From Ichthyophonus hoferi (lineage: Eukaryota; Opisthokonta; Ichthyosporea; Ichthyophonida; Ichthyophonidae), in the NCBI GenBank assembly GCA_002751075.1, contig NAOQ01000398.1:2287-66286 (forward strand): 64,000 nt of DNA, read 5' to 3'. The notes below the pieces were generated by a model. That model had not been told where the DNA came from and did no database searches. It saw nothing but the letters and a program-made list of their open reading frames with translations. The position numbers were made by a program, and so were the translations under genes. Positions 42,801 through 56,300 of this stretch are shown here, piece after piece. Each line of letters starts with the position of its first letter. Positions within the stretch are counted from its first letter, which is position 1.

Positions 42801-45800
42801 ACCCAGCATGTCAACCTTCCACGTATACTCTAAAAAGCCCCACTTTAATCCAATGCAATACCTAGCTCGGAATGGGTAAAGAAAGCACATAGCAACCACC
42901 CACCACTACTACAGTCTATCTCATCTTAGTCAACCCAGACTACCCATCAAGACCCAAAACGTATTGGAGGTGAGTCACAGCTCTAGGGTGCGATGTAACC
43001 CAGTCACCTTAGTACATGTCATTAATCTCCATACAAATGGCTGCATCTATCCAAACATTATATAATTGAGACCACACTTAAGCCACCCTGTTCCCTGCAA
43101 CATATACAACAACCTACCTGCTTGGCAATACGTGCGGCCTCCTCCTCCTGCATCTTCGCACTCAGTGCAGCCGAGGGCTTGGACAGGATCGCCACATGGG
43201 GGGCACCAATGAAGTACCTAGGAAAAGGTTATAATCGATATGCAGGTTAGATGCATGGATTATGTCTATACTACACAGCCCAGATACCACCTTAATCGAG
43301 GGGGCGTAGACCTAATGCAATAGTTTTGAAAACAAGAAAGAAATGCAACAAAAAAGACTAGGCAGGTGCTGGGAGAGAAAAATACTTTTTAAGCAGAGCA
43401 ACCCATTGGTCATTAGTCATCTCGGCAGTGGCATCGACTAGGCTCGTTTTGACTAACGTCTTCTTCAAATCCTCCGAACTAGAGAGAGAATGGTTAATAG
43501 GTATGGTTAGGTGGGTGTAATGAGAGTATGATGACCAGTTTACATAAATTCAAAGTGGGAAAATAAGGTCAGGTACATACCGAGGAAGGGTGCAAGTGTC
43601 ACAGATAACAGCATAGAGAAAAGGAGAGGATACAACAAGTATAGGGATGGTAGAATGACAGTAATATAAGTCCATGCCGATACAATCTACAATGTCACTT
43701 GTAAATTACAGCCCAGTCTCTTTCATCCCTCCCCTCACTACAAGTACTTGCCTGTTGCCATACAACACATAGCAGATAAGTGCGTTGGAGAGGGTAGAGT
43801 GTGGGCTCAACTCCATAGCCTCTAGCTCCTGTAGGGGCAGGGAAGGCTATGTAAGATCCCTGCCTACACTACCTGATCTACCTGGTCCACACATACATAC
43901 ATGTTGCCCCTATGAGTGATAGCCACGTATCTATAGGCACATGTGCTAGCCAGTCAGTTTCTACAGCTACAACCATACCAATTGGGAATGTAGTGTGTAA
44001 TTATACAACAGCAAATAGAAGGGCCCTCGGCACTACCACTTCCTCTTTCTATATCCATATATGAACATAGAATATATTATGTAACTAAATTGCAAGTAAA
44101 ATCGCACATATCATGCAACTAAAATAACCAGCATCTACGATACACACAGAGCATGATGTGTCCTATATACATACAGACCTTGTGATAACGCTGGGCAATA
44201 ATGTTCTTCATACGCGTCATATCCAAGCCTTCCTTGACTACATCTTCCATGACCTCCCATAATCTAGGGAGAACCTTGTCCATTTGCTCTTGCGGGACAC
44301 CTCCAAAATAGGAAACAGTGGCCGTAACCGATGACGCATATTGGAAAAAACCCACATCTGCGTGTACATATACAAGTAGGTACTATAAGATAATATACGA
44401 CACAGTCGATATAATATCACATAATATTGTATGATGTAGTATAATACCATACTATACAATATAGTACAATATGATAGAGGATAGTATAACAATAAAACAC
44501 AGCCCGAGATTACATAGTATAATACCATACAGTATAATGTATATTATATTTGCGTTTGAACAACGGGCAAGCCCTCCCTTAATAAATAACCATAACCACT
44601 TCTAACCGTTATGAAAGGTGAATGTCTCTCTCTCCACATACAATCAATAATGAATAAGCTACCATAGATGATTCTTAGTTGCCATGAAAGGAAAACATAT
44701 CCCAAGATCATAGCTCTACACTGCTGGCATACAGTGGCCTTGGAGTAGAGAGGGCATAGGAGACAGGGGATAGAGATGGAATACAATGTTATGGTATATG
44801 GCGGTGGAGTAGAGCGTTATAATACATCATGTTACACCATGTTCAATACCGACATAATCACATATGATATCTCATATACAGGCAACAAGGTTCGTTCTAA
44901 TCAGCTAATAAGGGAGAAGAAAAGATCGACCCACCTGCACAATATGGGGGGTTGGCCTCTACAAACTGGGCATTGAGAGGTGCAACAGAGGTGCTTGTGA
45001 GATATTCCCACAGAAGGTCTACTGCCATGATTTCCTCAGGGTTCTGGAGCCACATACGTGTTATGTATTGTATATGCTTATATGTGGGCATGATAGTGAG
45101 GTGGTATATATGATAGTATGAAGGGGTACATATATACATCATGGAGTATGCTAGTAAATGAACAACTTAATAAAATAAAAAGAGGTGAGTGTACACATAG
45201 AGGGAATGTGCCATCAACGACAAGAGCAAAGGAGCCACAGGGAAAAGCATACAACAAGGAAAGGGATATGACCAGACACTCTATACACCCCCTCCCACAC
45301 ATGGTTATAAAAGCATATGAGGTAGTATACGTCATCAGGTCTGTGATGGAAGGTGATAAACAATACATACACCAATCAAAGGGCCTCGGAAGGCCACATA
45401 CACCGTGCCATTGGAGTTATCATTTTCATCTGGGAACTCCACCGTACTCACAACCGACTGGTTCAAAGGAGGTACAGGGGTGGAAAAGGGTCTGGAGAGA
45501 ACAGTTAGCATGTGAGAATAGAAGAGAGAGAAAGAGCCAAAAGGGTATATATGGAAATGAAAAACTGAAAAAGACCAATAAGATGGTTAATATATATATA
45601 TATATATCTTACCTAACCATAGGGGGCCTAACAACGGATGACCTCATAATCTTGGATTCAATTGGCTCTAAGGCTTTAAAGATATCATCGGTGTTGATCT
45701 CACCAGTAATGATAATGGTCAGATTATCTGGCCTATAGTAGGCCTTGTGATAGTCCCGCACTATACAACCCCAGTCAGTACAGCCATCAAGGCTCAGCCC

Positions 45801-48800
45801 TGCCATGGTAAGAGCTGCTCTTCCTACCCCTACCCCCCCCTTGTATCTACATGCAGGGCGGCCTACCTGTCTGGGCCGTTAGCTCTCTAAGGTTGGCCAT
45901 GAGTCCTCCTGTCTCACTAGCATAGCCTGTACCTGCAAACAGACTACGTTGGAGACTGTAGATAGAGGGAGGGCACACGTCCCGTATAAATAACAACTAT
46001 CAAATGATACTCATATTCTTTAATTTCCTTGAAATGCGAGCAAAGAAAGGGTAAAAGTACATATGGGATAGAGGAGAGGAAAAGAGAGCCAATAGGATTG
46101 CCAGAAAGAGAGGTAGGAGTATGATAATGAGCCAATAAACACTAGAAAGTCAACCTTAAGAAGGAGCGTCCACTGGAGGTGTTCTCTCGGCCTTGCATCT
46201 CTGAGTACACCACACCTATGGCCATACCATGTTAATCCCTACAGCTTAACCGTATGGGGCGGCATATAATATCCTATCTACGTTATTAGGTAATCACATA
46301 TCCACGCGTATATAAGGTACAGACTAAACAAATAGTTGCTAATCATACACTAGCCTTACCTTCATTTTCGCCGTCTCCGTTGATGTGATGCACTTCAGTG
46401 TAAAAGGCAGCATCGGTAAGGGTGGGGTAGAGCACGTGGTCAAGGTACACTGCATACGGTGAGGTATTAGTGCCCATTTAGGTATAAGTGTGTTCTTGTA
46501 ATAGATAGAGTGACGTGGGGGGGTGGTGGGAATGGTAAAGGTAATAGTAATAGTAATAGTAATAGTAATAACAGTAATAGTANNNNNNNNNNNNNNNNNN
46601 NNNNNNNTAACAGTAATAGTAATAACAATAGTAATAATGATAGTAATAGTAATAGTAATAATAATAGTAATAGTAAATGTGATAGTAACAGTAATCGTAA
46701 TAGTAATAGTAACAGTAATAATAATAATAGTAATAATAATCGTAATCGTAATAGTAATAGTAATAGTAAAGGTAATAGTAATAGTAAAGGTAATAGTAAT
46801 AGTAACTGTAATGGCAATGGCCATACTGGTCAACCAATCAGAGAGGCAACCCTTTTTAATTCCTATATTATTTAGGAGTATATAGTTATATGGGTAATTG
46901 CGTCCACGGTGTTAGCGAGGTACATAAGCATTGTCACATGTATTCACCATACTCAGATACATACCGCTCTATACTACATGGTGTTATTACCTATCTATTG
47001 TGATATTACAGAGAAATAAACCTCACCCACCTGGGAGAATGTTGAGGAAACCTTCAGCACCAGCCTGTACAAAGAAAGATATACAATTAGCCAATCAATA
47101 TTTTTATGTGCAAAAACTAGCTATCCGATTCGATTATTATTGTCTCTTTATAGTGACCAAATGCTCCATTCATATATATGAAGGAGTGTGCATGGTTAAA
47201 ACTTCGACAGAGAACAAAATTATATTCACGTTTTTATAATACATGCCCCACTCGTCGCATCATGTCTATATGTGTGTCTTTATCTAATTATAACCCAGGA
47301 ATATTAATGTCATCCAATGGAAATATAAGTATTAATTAATATTAATATGCTAGAAAGTGCTAGTACTCTTTCTCATTAGCCTTCATATAGAAACAACAAT
47401 AGATTTAATCACAACTTAATTTTAACTGTCTAGATGATTCAGTAGCAAGCACACATAGATATATAGCTATCTAGTATATATTATTGGTTATAAATTATAG
47501 GCTATAGATTAAGTATCATGTATTATAGACTTTATTTTATACATTTTATATTATATATAATGAACATATTTGTTTTTGTGATGAAAGTAGCATGCTATTT
47601 ACAAAGTCTTCTTTACCAATGAAAAGGAAATAATATAAAAATAAAAATAACAATAGCTCTCTTTAATTCAGAATACCAATTAAGAGAAAAATAAAATGTA
47701 AGATAAGAAAGGATGATATGATCTATAATAATAATCCCTACATAGCCAGATCTAGCCCAACCAATCACTCTAGTTCAGTGAATAATTCAAATTAATTAAA
47801 AAAAGTAAACCAATCAGAAGCAAGCCAAATTACTCACCGTAGTCAACTGTTTTCGGAGGGATCCAGGGTGACATGAACGAGAGAATTTATTGGATTAATA
47901 TTACGGGCTTGAAATGATTATCTAGCAATAAAAGATGACGATATATAACTCTATATTTATATACGGATATATAAACAATCCTACTAATGTGGAGCACAAC
48001 CAACATGCCATATATGGAAGGTACGGGACCTGTATTGATTTTCAAGGCCTGGCAAACATAAATTGGAATACATTTTCTTTGAACAACTGCCGATCAGGCA
48101 AAGGCTTTAAGACAGCAAAAGTCTGTATGTATATATATATATATACATATATATGTGGGTGTGCTGGTTGGTAGAAAACCAATTGAATAACTAAGTACGA
48201 CCAATCACACAAGGTATATAACATAACCAGCCAATTGGCCTGTAGTACTTACCGTGTATGCCGTGTGATCAGTATCTGCAGGGCGCACCAATCATTTAGT
48301 TGTACGTGGGAATGTTTTTTATGGATATTTTATTAAGCACAGGTCATCAAATCAATAGGGAGTTTGTTTTTAAAAGGCATTAAAATAAAATATAGTTGTA
48401 TGCCAATTGGCATTAACTACTCTCCAATAGATAGTGATATGATTGGGCATACTAAAAGGGGGAGTGTCTTTGTAGGCCGGGTTGGTAGGTTTATGACGTA
48501 TACCAGCATACCTTAATCTATCTCACCCTATATATATAGGCCAATGACTATGGGTCATATACCATATATAGGTCCATACTATCAAGGCCAGGGTGGTGAT
48601 GTCATACCTGTCTTGCACCAATAGCCTCACACCTACCATACTTAATATGATATGTCATGCAGGACTAGTTAATATATTAAATTTATGGCCTAGATACACA
48701 CACATCCCTGTCATCCAATCATACCCAATCCTCATACCCCTACCTGTCCAGGCATTGGTCCCCTGAGCAAAAGAACGATTGGCCAGATGGTCCAACACAC

Positions 48801-49699
48801 CCTTATAAGGATATTCCTGACTGCCCATAAAGACAAGGTGCTCCAAGGTATGAGGGCAGCCATCATCATCATGGGCCTCGGTGGGAAGGACAAAGTAGCC
48901 ATTGACTATCCCATTACTAATACCTAGGGGAGGGATTAGGAGGGTGAGGGTGAGGTTGTGAATAGTAGTAATAGAGTAGAACAATAGTGGTATAGAAAGA
49001 CAAAGTAACCATTGATTATCCCATTACTAAAACCTGGGGGAGGGATGAGGACAGGAGAGGGAAGGGTTATGAATAGTGGTATAGGGGGGCTTCTATGGTT
49101 GGCTTTCATTGGGTATGCCTTGGGTCATTTAAATACGTGCAGATAATATACACATATGATGGAATACATCTCCATACACTAGCCCTGTCCGTGACTTTGG
49201 GATTTACTATTTAATGTAAGAAATAGGTATAAATATAGAAATAGATACACAACCTTTATACAGGTGTATGCATATGCTACACATTTAACTCGACGCATTC
49301 TTCACATTTTTGCTTATAGGAGCTAGCATATATACATATATCTAGAAATACAAATATACATACCAATACAAGATCACTCATTCAGGTATGAAAAAAAAAC
49401 TAAAAATATAATAAGTATGCATAACTGTCTATCTATTACCGTATGAAAGCCAAGTCAACTCAGGTTCATTAGGATGATTTTCAATATAACATTGACACAA
49501 CTCACTACTAGTACATAGGGGAAGTGCTAGGAGGTATGACACACGCAAACACACACACACACACACATATATATAAAAACTCACCCTTCACATCTGCAAT
49601 AATAATCTGGAGTCCCGTGTTTTTACTGCGAAGACAGCGCACCTGCACGCCATAGCTGGCCTCAGTAGCAGCAGTCTGTTCCCATTGTGTGTTGGCCAT
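33892..49699 (-). CDS. M16 zinc metalloprotease, SDD3/mug138/C05D11.1-like
   Basis: About 32 exons, total about 980 aa. In transcript order: 49585-49699, 48744-48923, 48253-48275, 47838-47846, 47031-47064, 46360-46449, 46155-46215, 45867-45955, 45613-45760, 45371-45491, 44935-45043, 44179-44357, 43752-43828, 43386-43478, 43118-43217, 42550-42690, 42271-42340, 41822-41925, 41337-41416, 40955-41036, 40441-40511, 40020-40083, 39400-39562, 38874-38989, 37320-37377, 36626-36769, 36075-36166, 35790-35858, 35337-35354 (uncertain), 34727-34787, 34247-34354, 33892-33966. The inverted zinc motif HTLEH is at residues 63-67; a Glu 72 residues on (FYTEVHHI) fits the third ligand. GVVYSEMQGREN and the C-terminal IRGSGLAYG (Arg/Tyr pair of M16) support a complete, active protease. 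Length matches the family (about 1000). The exact join around 35337 is unresolved. Substrate and location are unknown. Confidence 0.9.
40680..40930. repeat. Imperfect AAT/AAC/AGC trinucleotide tract
   Basis: A degenerate (AAY)n-rich tract lies in the protease intron between exons 40955-41036 and 40441-40511. It generates Asn-rich and Ile-rich open frames that are not genes. Confidence 0.9.
41926..42270 (-). other. AT-AC intron, probable U12 (minor spliceosome) type
   Basis: On the minus strand this 345-bp intron starts ATATCTGACC and ends TTCCTTAACCAGATGTAC. TTCCTTAAC (plus-strand 41935-41943) is the canonical minor-spliceosome branch site, with its adenosine about 10 nt from the terminal AC. 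Removing it joins GAT C to AT GTA and gives FDH|VNSNFVEI, as the protease family requires (FDHIKSNFV-like). No GT donor exists before the in-frame TGA that follows the exon. Confidence 0.75.
43479..43751 (-). other. GC-AG intron in the protease gene
   Basis: Exon 43752-43828 ends GGCAACAG and is followed by gcaagtac, the standard GC donor context. The acceptor is ctctctag before exon 43386-43478. The phase-2 join gives GN(S)SEDLKK in frame. Confidence 0.85.
46528..46830. repeat. (AGTAAT)n tract with a 25-N gap
   Basis: Hexanucleotide AGTAAT/AATAGT units with point variants are interrupted by N at 46583-46607. The tract lies in the protease intron between exons 47031-47064 and 46360-46449. 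Open frames through it are repeat artefacts. Confidence 0.95.
47838..47846 (-). other. 9-nt micro-exon (Leu-Thr-Thr)
   Basis: TTGACTACG is flanked by gaaaacag and gtgagtaa and is in phase 0 on both sides. It fills exactly the LTT expected between AYT (exon 48253-48275) and AGAEGFLNILP (exon 47031-47064) in this protease family. Confidence 0.85.
48887..49090 (-). repeat. Tandem duplication of an exon start and its acceptor
   Basis: A block of about 90 bases containing the first 30 or so bases of protease exon 2 and its upstream intron is repeated at a 110-bp offset (48891 and 49001). The inner copy is the real exon start (48923). The outer copy keeps an intact CAG acceptor (exon-like start at 49033) and reads GFSNGIINGYFV, but the 110-bp offset is not a multiple of three. 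Confidence 0.85.
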
Positions 49700-50334
49700 G
49701 TTGAGACCTTGTACGACACCTTTATTAAGAGAAGTAGTGTCAGTGCTACATATAGGGGCTGAAAGATTAAGTGGTGGGAGAAAAGTCGTGAAGAAGAAGA
49801 GGAGTTAACAAAGGTGTCAGAGAGATAAATAAACAATAGAGAGAGAGAGAAAATATAAAAACTTGAAATATAAATGTATACTTATATATTTATGCTAATA
49901 TAAGTGTATTTGCGTGTTTTTGTGCCTGTGTATTGTTGTATCGAGTGAGATAGAAAGAAAATGCCTACAATTAATATCAAACAAGTTAGGTAAAAGGAAA
50001 CAAGTAGCATAATGCGAGATACAACGCACCTTTTGATACGACACTACGCAATTCCATTATGCAATATTATAGATCATAAGCAATCATTAATGCTTACATA
50101 AAAAATGATCTTTAAGTACTAGCCAATAATATATGTTAAGAAAATAGTAATCACAAATAATAACCAATAATCCATTGGTAAATATAATATTACAACTCTC
50201 AGCCAATGATTCATCGATTTAGGCACAAATCGAACATCCAGTATTACTAATACTATATCATACTTTGTATACGTATGTCAACATAGAGATAGTTGCCTAG
50301 TATTCTATCTGTTATAGGTTACTAGGATATTAAT
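49700..50334. promoter_or_regulatory. Divergent promoter region, protease and ASNSD1
   Basis: The start codons of the minus-strand protease (49699) and plus-strand ASNSD1 (50335) are 635 bp apart, so both promoters and 5' UTRs must lie here. Several CCAAT boxes occur on the plus strand (about 50125, 50163 and 50201: AGCCAATAAT, AACCAATAAT, AGCCAATGAT). No clear TATA box stands out in this AT-rich background. Confidence 0.55.
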
Positions 50335-53300
50335 ATGTGTGGTGTTATTTTGGATTTGGGTAGAGAGGGTACACCCCACCGGGTATGAGTCATGATTTCT
50401 ATCCATTCACTGCTACCCTTTCTCATTCTTGCCACTCCAATTCATACATACATGCCTATATGCACTTGACATACATACTAACACACGCATATATATACTA
50501 TACCATAATGGTTGATATGTGCATATTACAATGATTTTGCTCTCCATATTTGAGCTTATATACGTGTTTCTATTTCCTACTTGTTATATCCCTATCCTCT
50601 ACATATATAGATGTATATCTTTGTTTGTTCCCTTACTTTATATATATATATGCATATTTATCTATATTTATCTTATTTATTTATCCATATTTTACACTTA
50701 TCTATAATTCTCTGTCACTATCATCTCTTTCCTATTTTTCCTCTTTTTCCTTGTTGTTAGAAAAGACATTAGTCAATCACATGCCTTGCTATCTTTCCAG
50801 CCATGTTCATTACAACACATTATTTGATTGGGCTTCCCACGACGACATACGCCTAACAAGTGGCATGATTTAGTATGTACTACCAACCATAAGTCAAGTA
50901 CAGTACCTGTATTGTATATAACTGCGATAAATACACCTATACATCATATATATTAGAGGGTAGGGGTACAGTGATTGACATAATAGCAAAATTAATCATA
51001 CAGGGGCAGAGTGGGTTGTTTAAGGCTCTTTTACAGCGAGGTGGGTGGCACTTTCTTGTTATTGGATAGGTAGGATTAGTTAGTGCTTTAGTGGAGATAA
51101 ATGATTGAGTTAGTTTTCTATTGGGGAGATATGATTGGGTTGGTGTTTTATTGGAGAAGCATGATTGGGTTAATTTTTCATTGTAGAGATATGATTGGGT
51201 TAATGTTTTATTGTAGAGATATGATTTGGGTGTTGTTTTATTGGAGGCAGATAGTTTAGTTGGCCTGTATGCCAAGATGTGAATAAATATATGATAATAT
51301 ATGCACAAACCTGAATATATATATTTGTTTAACATAATATGTATGTACACATATATTCTTACGTTTTGTCTATCAAATCCATACTGTAGTGATCTTTTTT
51401 ATCAAGGACCATGTGGGCATATGGCTATATGCAATCCACTTTTTATTTTTATTTTTTATTATTATCAATAGTACTGTTACATTGAACCCTTCTCATACAA
51501 TTAGATGGTATTTTACTTATCAGTTACCTTGTTATGCGATATCACAGCCCTTTATACATTCATACTAATTACCGTGACAACCATCAGGCCCTGATTGCGG
51601 TGGCGAAGCACACTTCAAGACAACAGATGGTCTGTCCTGTGTAATGATAACCGCATGTCTTCATATGAGAGGTCCCTCCCGTACCTCGCCCCCTCTAACC
51701 CTTCCTAATGGCGATATATTCTTTTGGAATGGTGAAGTATTTGGTGGCCCTCAGGTGGGTTCACAGGTCTGGGTACTTATTATCTATCTTTCTTTATATT
51801 GCAATCCTATATTTTATTTTATTTTGTCTTTTCCTTCTATAATTCAGATTGGTATTAATAATTATTTGCTGGCCATCTATTGGCTATGATTGATTGACCT
51901 GATAATGACTGTAATTAATGTAACCTCTGTCAGTATCTTACTGTAATTAACGCTAATGCCTTACTTTAATTACAGCCAGTATCTTACTCTAATTAATGCT
52001 AATACTTTAGTTTAATTACTATTAATATCTTATTGGTACTCTCTCTGATCGGATACTATATATTAATGTGTATACTTTACCTCTATTAATACCTATATTG
52101 TCTTTAGTAATGCTATAATTAATTTTATTGACTCCATTGGTGTAACGGTTGTGATGCAGATCGGGGATCTAAACGATACCGAGGTTGTAGGCAAAGCACT
52201 GCAAGGGGCCTCCTCCAATGAGATCCTTGATTTCCTTTCTACCATCAGGGGACCCTGGGCCTTTGTGTTTTGGCAGGTAAGCCCTCTGTTCCTCCTCCTT
52301 CTCTCCACAGGTGATTGCCTGCACGTTACCGGGCTTCTTTATAGGTGATGGTCAGACGTACATAACTTCTTGTTGCCTGGACTGTTACTTTTAATATTGC
52401 CATTGTTGCACTTTAAGCCATTTCCAAATTTAAGGAAGTAAAATTGTTACTGCAATTAACTTGCCATACACCCAGGATCGGTGGAGACATACATTGTTGC
52501 CCTTTGAACTCTTGTTGTGACTGGCATTTTTTATTTAGTTTTATCTCAAACAGCGAGTAGTTAGGGAGTGGACATGTACTTACAAACATAGGTGTATGTC
52601 TTATATAAAGTTAGTCAGATATAGTTTAAAGATATTTTTTCTAGTAATTGTATTTTGATGTGTCGTTATGACTCTCATGATCCTTGACCAATCCTATCAT
52701 TAGAGTACTGAACAAAAATTATGGTTTGGTCGTGACATCTTTGGACGCCGCAGCCTGGTTATACACGCACCAACTCCATCAAAGGGGCACGTAGATGACT
52801 CGAATGTGTTGCGTCTATGCTCAGTCACGGCTGGGGTCCCTGCACACCTACCATCCACATGCCCAGAGGAGGAGCAGGCAGAGGATGGGGAAGTGTGTGG
52901 GTTTGATAGCAGCTTTCGGTACTGGAACGAGGTGCCTGCTCTTGGTGTGTTTTGTTTACACCTAGGCCCAAAAGGCGATGTGATTGGCAATCAAGATGGA
53001 GAAGCTTGGGGTGAAATCTTAGGCTATCCAATGAAATTACATCGTTGGCAATCTCCAATAACTAATCAGGTCAGAGTGGGCAGGACGTGACTTCTATTTT
53101 AGCACATACCTTGGATTAAATGACTTGTACTTGTTATGATTAGATAGTGCTTAATTTCTTTGATTTGTCTTTTTCCAATACGTTTTTCTTATTTTCCCAT
53201 TTATTCTATTATATTTTGATCTTTTCATTTATTCATTTATTTTTCTCTTGTGGAGCTTACATATTTTCTTGTCCCATCTTATTTGATCATGTTCCCTTAC

Positions 53301-56300
53301 CACCACACACTAAATGGTATACATTGTTTATACGTGAGTGAACATGTGTTGAGGAAGAGGGACGTGTGGTAAGCACTAAGATAATAGTAGGTTAAACAGG
53401 GAATTATTCCGTTTGTATCTATAATTTGCTTTTAAGATATGATTTTCCAAAAATTGACTGTTGTTATAATGAACTATAAATGGTATGGGTTATTCTGATG
53501 TCAATACGGGGCTAGACTGCAGAGGGGATGTTCTGTGGACGCTTGATGTCGCCATTATCGCCTTTCAACGAGGCCCTCCCAGTGGATCTTGACAGTGCAG
53601 TGCTATTACCAAGTATGCTACCTCTTAAAATGATTCTATATAAATTAATTAGTTGACTTGTGTTGATTATTTAATTATTTTGTTTTCATCGTTTCATTGT
53701 TTTGGTTTGTTTATTTATTCTAATTAATTTTATATGTTTATTTAATTTGTATTATTTATTCAATCATTTTATTATAATTTAATGGTTTTATTGTTGTTAT
53801 TTAATTATTTTTCTTACTGTTATTTAAATATTAGATTTCTGTCACGTGATTGAATAATGGATCTAGCCACTTGTTAGTCAGTCAGTTATTTTTTAATAAC
53901 TGAAGTATCATTAAAACAGAACACACCCCCTTTTAACTTTGTATTTCTTCTATTTTCCGGACTCATTTATATTTTATGTCATGCTTTTCGAATTAAATGG
54001 ATTAGTTAATTAATTATTTAACCAGTTTTTGTTGTTTATTTTCTTAATTGAAGATGGTTATATAATTGAAAAATCCAAGGATTCAATTATATACAAGTGT
54101 TTTGCGTAATTAGATTGACGTCATTTTGGTTAAATTGCATATTCACCCAATTGGATTCTATTGATGTATGAGAGTTATTGCCTTATAGTTCTCAATATAT
54201 CATATATGTATCCTTAAACAAAAACATGGTGGTTGTCGCCTTATATATGTAGATTTAGGCTTGTATATATTGGCCTAAAATGGCTATTTTCCCCCTGCAT
54301 TAATGCGCCGTTCCTATTTATAGATCATTGACAGGCATGCATGCCATACTACCCATACCTCGATATTATTTTATGTCTTAGGGGTTGCTCAAACCCATAT
54401 TACCCCGTTCTGCTACCACTCTGCATTGAAGTTTGGTAGGCTGTTTCTGTCATTTGCTAATGTTCTTGCGATACGACAGACCATGAGATTATAGCTTCGT
54501 TTAATTCAACTGCCGACGAACTACTTCAGCGCCTATCAAAAGCAGGTAAATAGTTGAGATCCCATATTTGTCCTTTACATTATCTCTCTTTTTTTCTATA
54601 TAACCTAAGTTTTTCATATGCACTCCCATATAGATAAATATATATACGATGAGCATATATGTGCTTGCGTCATATCTCTTTATGAGCGTGCCATTGGCAT
54701 ACATGTATTAATCTTGATCCTATTATTTTGGTGTAACTATCAAATCAACTTTTTCATTTTTGTGCATGTTACCGCCTTATAATTACTTTATCCATTCATA
54801 ATAATGCAGTACAACTGTTAGAATGTTGTTTACAGGAAGTGCCACTACACAAACTGCATAAGGAAACAAACTTACATCACTGCTTAATCTAGAGAGCATC
54901 AACCTTATATGGATTGATTGGTTTTCTAGCTCCCTTGTTCTATTTAATTTTTGTTAGCTAACAATAGATGCTAATCCAGCAGTAAGCAGTGGCCTATAGT
55001 ACTGTGTCGTCTCTCTTAGTAGTCTATAGGATAGCTGATATTGTGATATTCACGCAAAATCTCTAAACCGGGTCCTGGGTACACAGTGGAACGGCGTGTC
55101 AAGCCATTGCCCAGTGACGCACCTCGCCTGGCTGTTTTGTTTTCAGGGGGGATTGACTCCACCGTGTTAGCCCTACTGGCAGATAGGTCGGCTCTTGTTG
55201 TATGCTTGCTACTTAGTACTAATATAAAGGAATGAGGGGGTGTTGTGTGTGATTATGCATGGTTTGTAGGTAGGGCATCTTGGTCAGATGAGGCAAAAGA
55301 GAGGATGGATGCAAGCAATGGTAGGAGTTAACCACCAGTAAATGCGGACTAACCGAGGGGTGTTTGATGATCTGATACAGATATATCCCAGAGAATGAGC
55401 CCATTGATCTTATAAACGTAGCCTTTGGAAACGAAAACTCCGTACGGAATAGCATCTGTTTAGAGAAGCTAAAGCAAGATAATCAAGAGGCAGGGAAGAA
55501 AAAAAAAAAACAGACACAAAAGAAAGATATACCTCCGGAGGAGGTGGAAAGGGTATGATATGTAGGGCTTGTGATTGGTGTTTTCCTGTTTATGGTAATT
55601 GATATTTGTCCCGGTCTGTGCAGGCTATGCCTTTATATTGTTATACATGCCATAAATACACTGCCTATGTAGTGCTCTCTTACTTCCTATCTCGTACACA
55701 GACGCCCAGTCACTCACTGGGGCCGTCTAGATTTTCATCATCTATATACACTAGGATAAACACACTGCCATATAGATATAGCAACGAATACGATAATATA
55801 CCGGTACCAATAGAAATACAGTTACAGCTGATTTAATTGAAACCCTAAGATGAATCCAAATGCCAGCGTATATTCACAATCAGAAGATACACTGTCATTC
55901 TTACCGATATATATGTTCTGGCTTTATATAACCTTTTAATCTTTACTTGTCATCCTTCCCTATCTACCTGCCCCTTTCTAATTGTTTTCTTTCAGTAGTA
56001 TACTTTTGTTAGCCATCAATAGTAAGCAGGTTTGCATACAATAACAAGATCCAACCATACAGCTTCTCTACAATGTACCGGATCGTAAGACAGGCAGAGC
56101 CGCGGTGATTGAGCTCTCTTCCCTTTGCCCTAGTCGTCCATGGAACTTTGTGGAGGTACGCTACCTTCCCCTTCCTACACCATACACTTACAATTGGCTT
56201 TTTGGTACTGACTTTGATCCCTATTGGCTTATTGCATATAAAAATATCACTTGGTGAGATTAAGATTTGTTCACATAATGTAATTGCACACAATTGTCAA

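Noticed and set aside
46339-46885. Repetitive frames of Ser/Asn, Ile/Val, Leu and Tyr on both strands
   Set aside because: They come from the AGTAAT repeat with an N gap; only 46360-46449 (minus) is a real exon.
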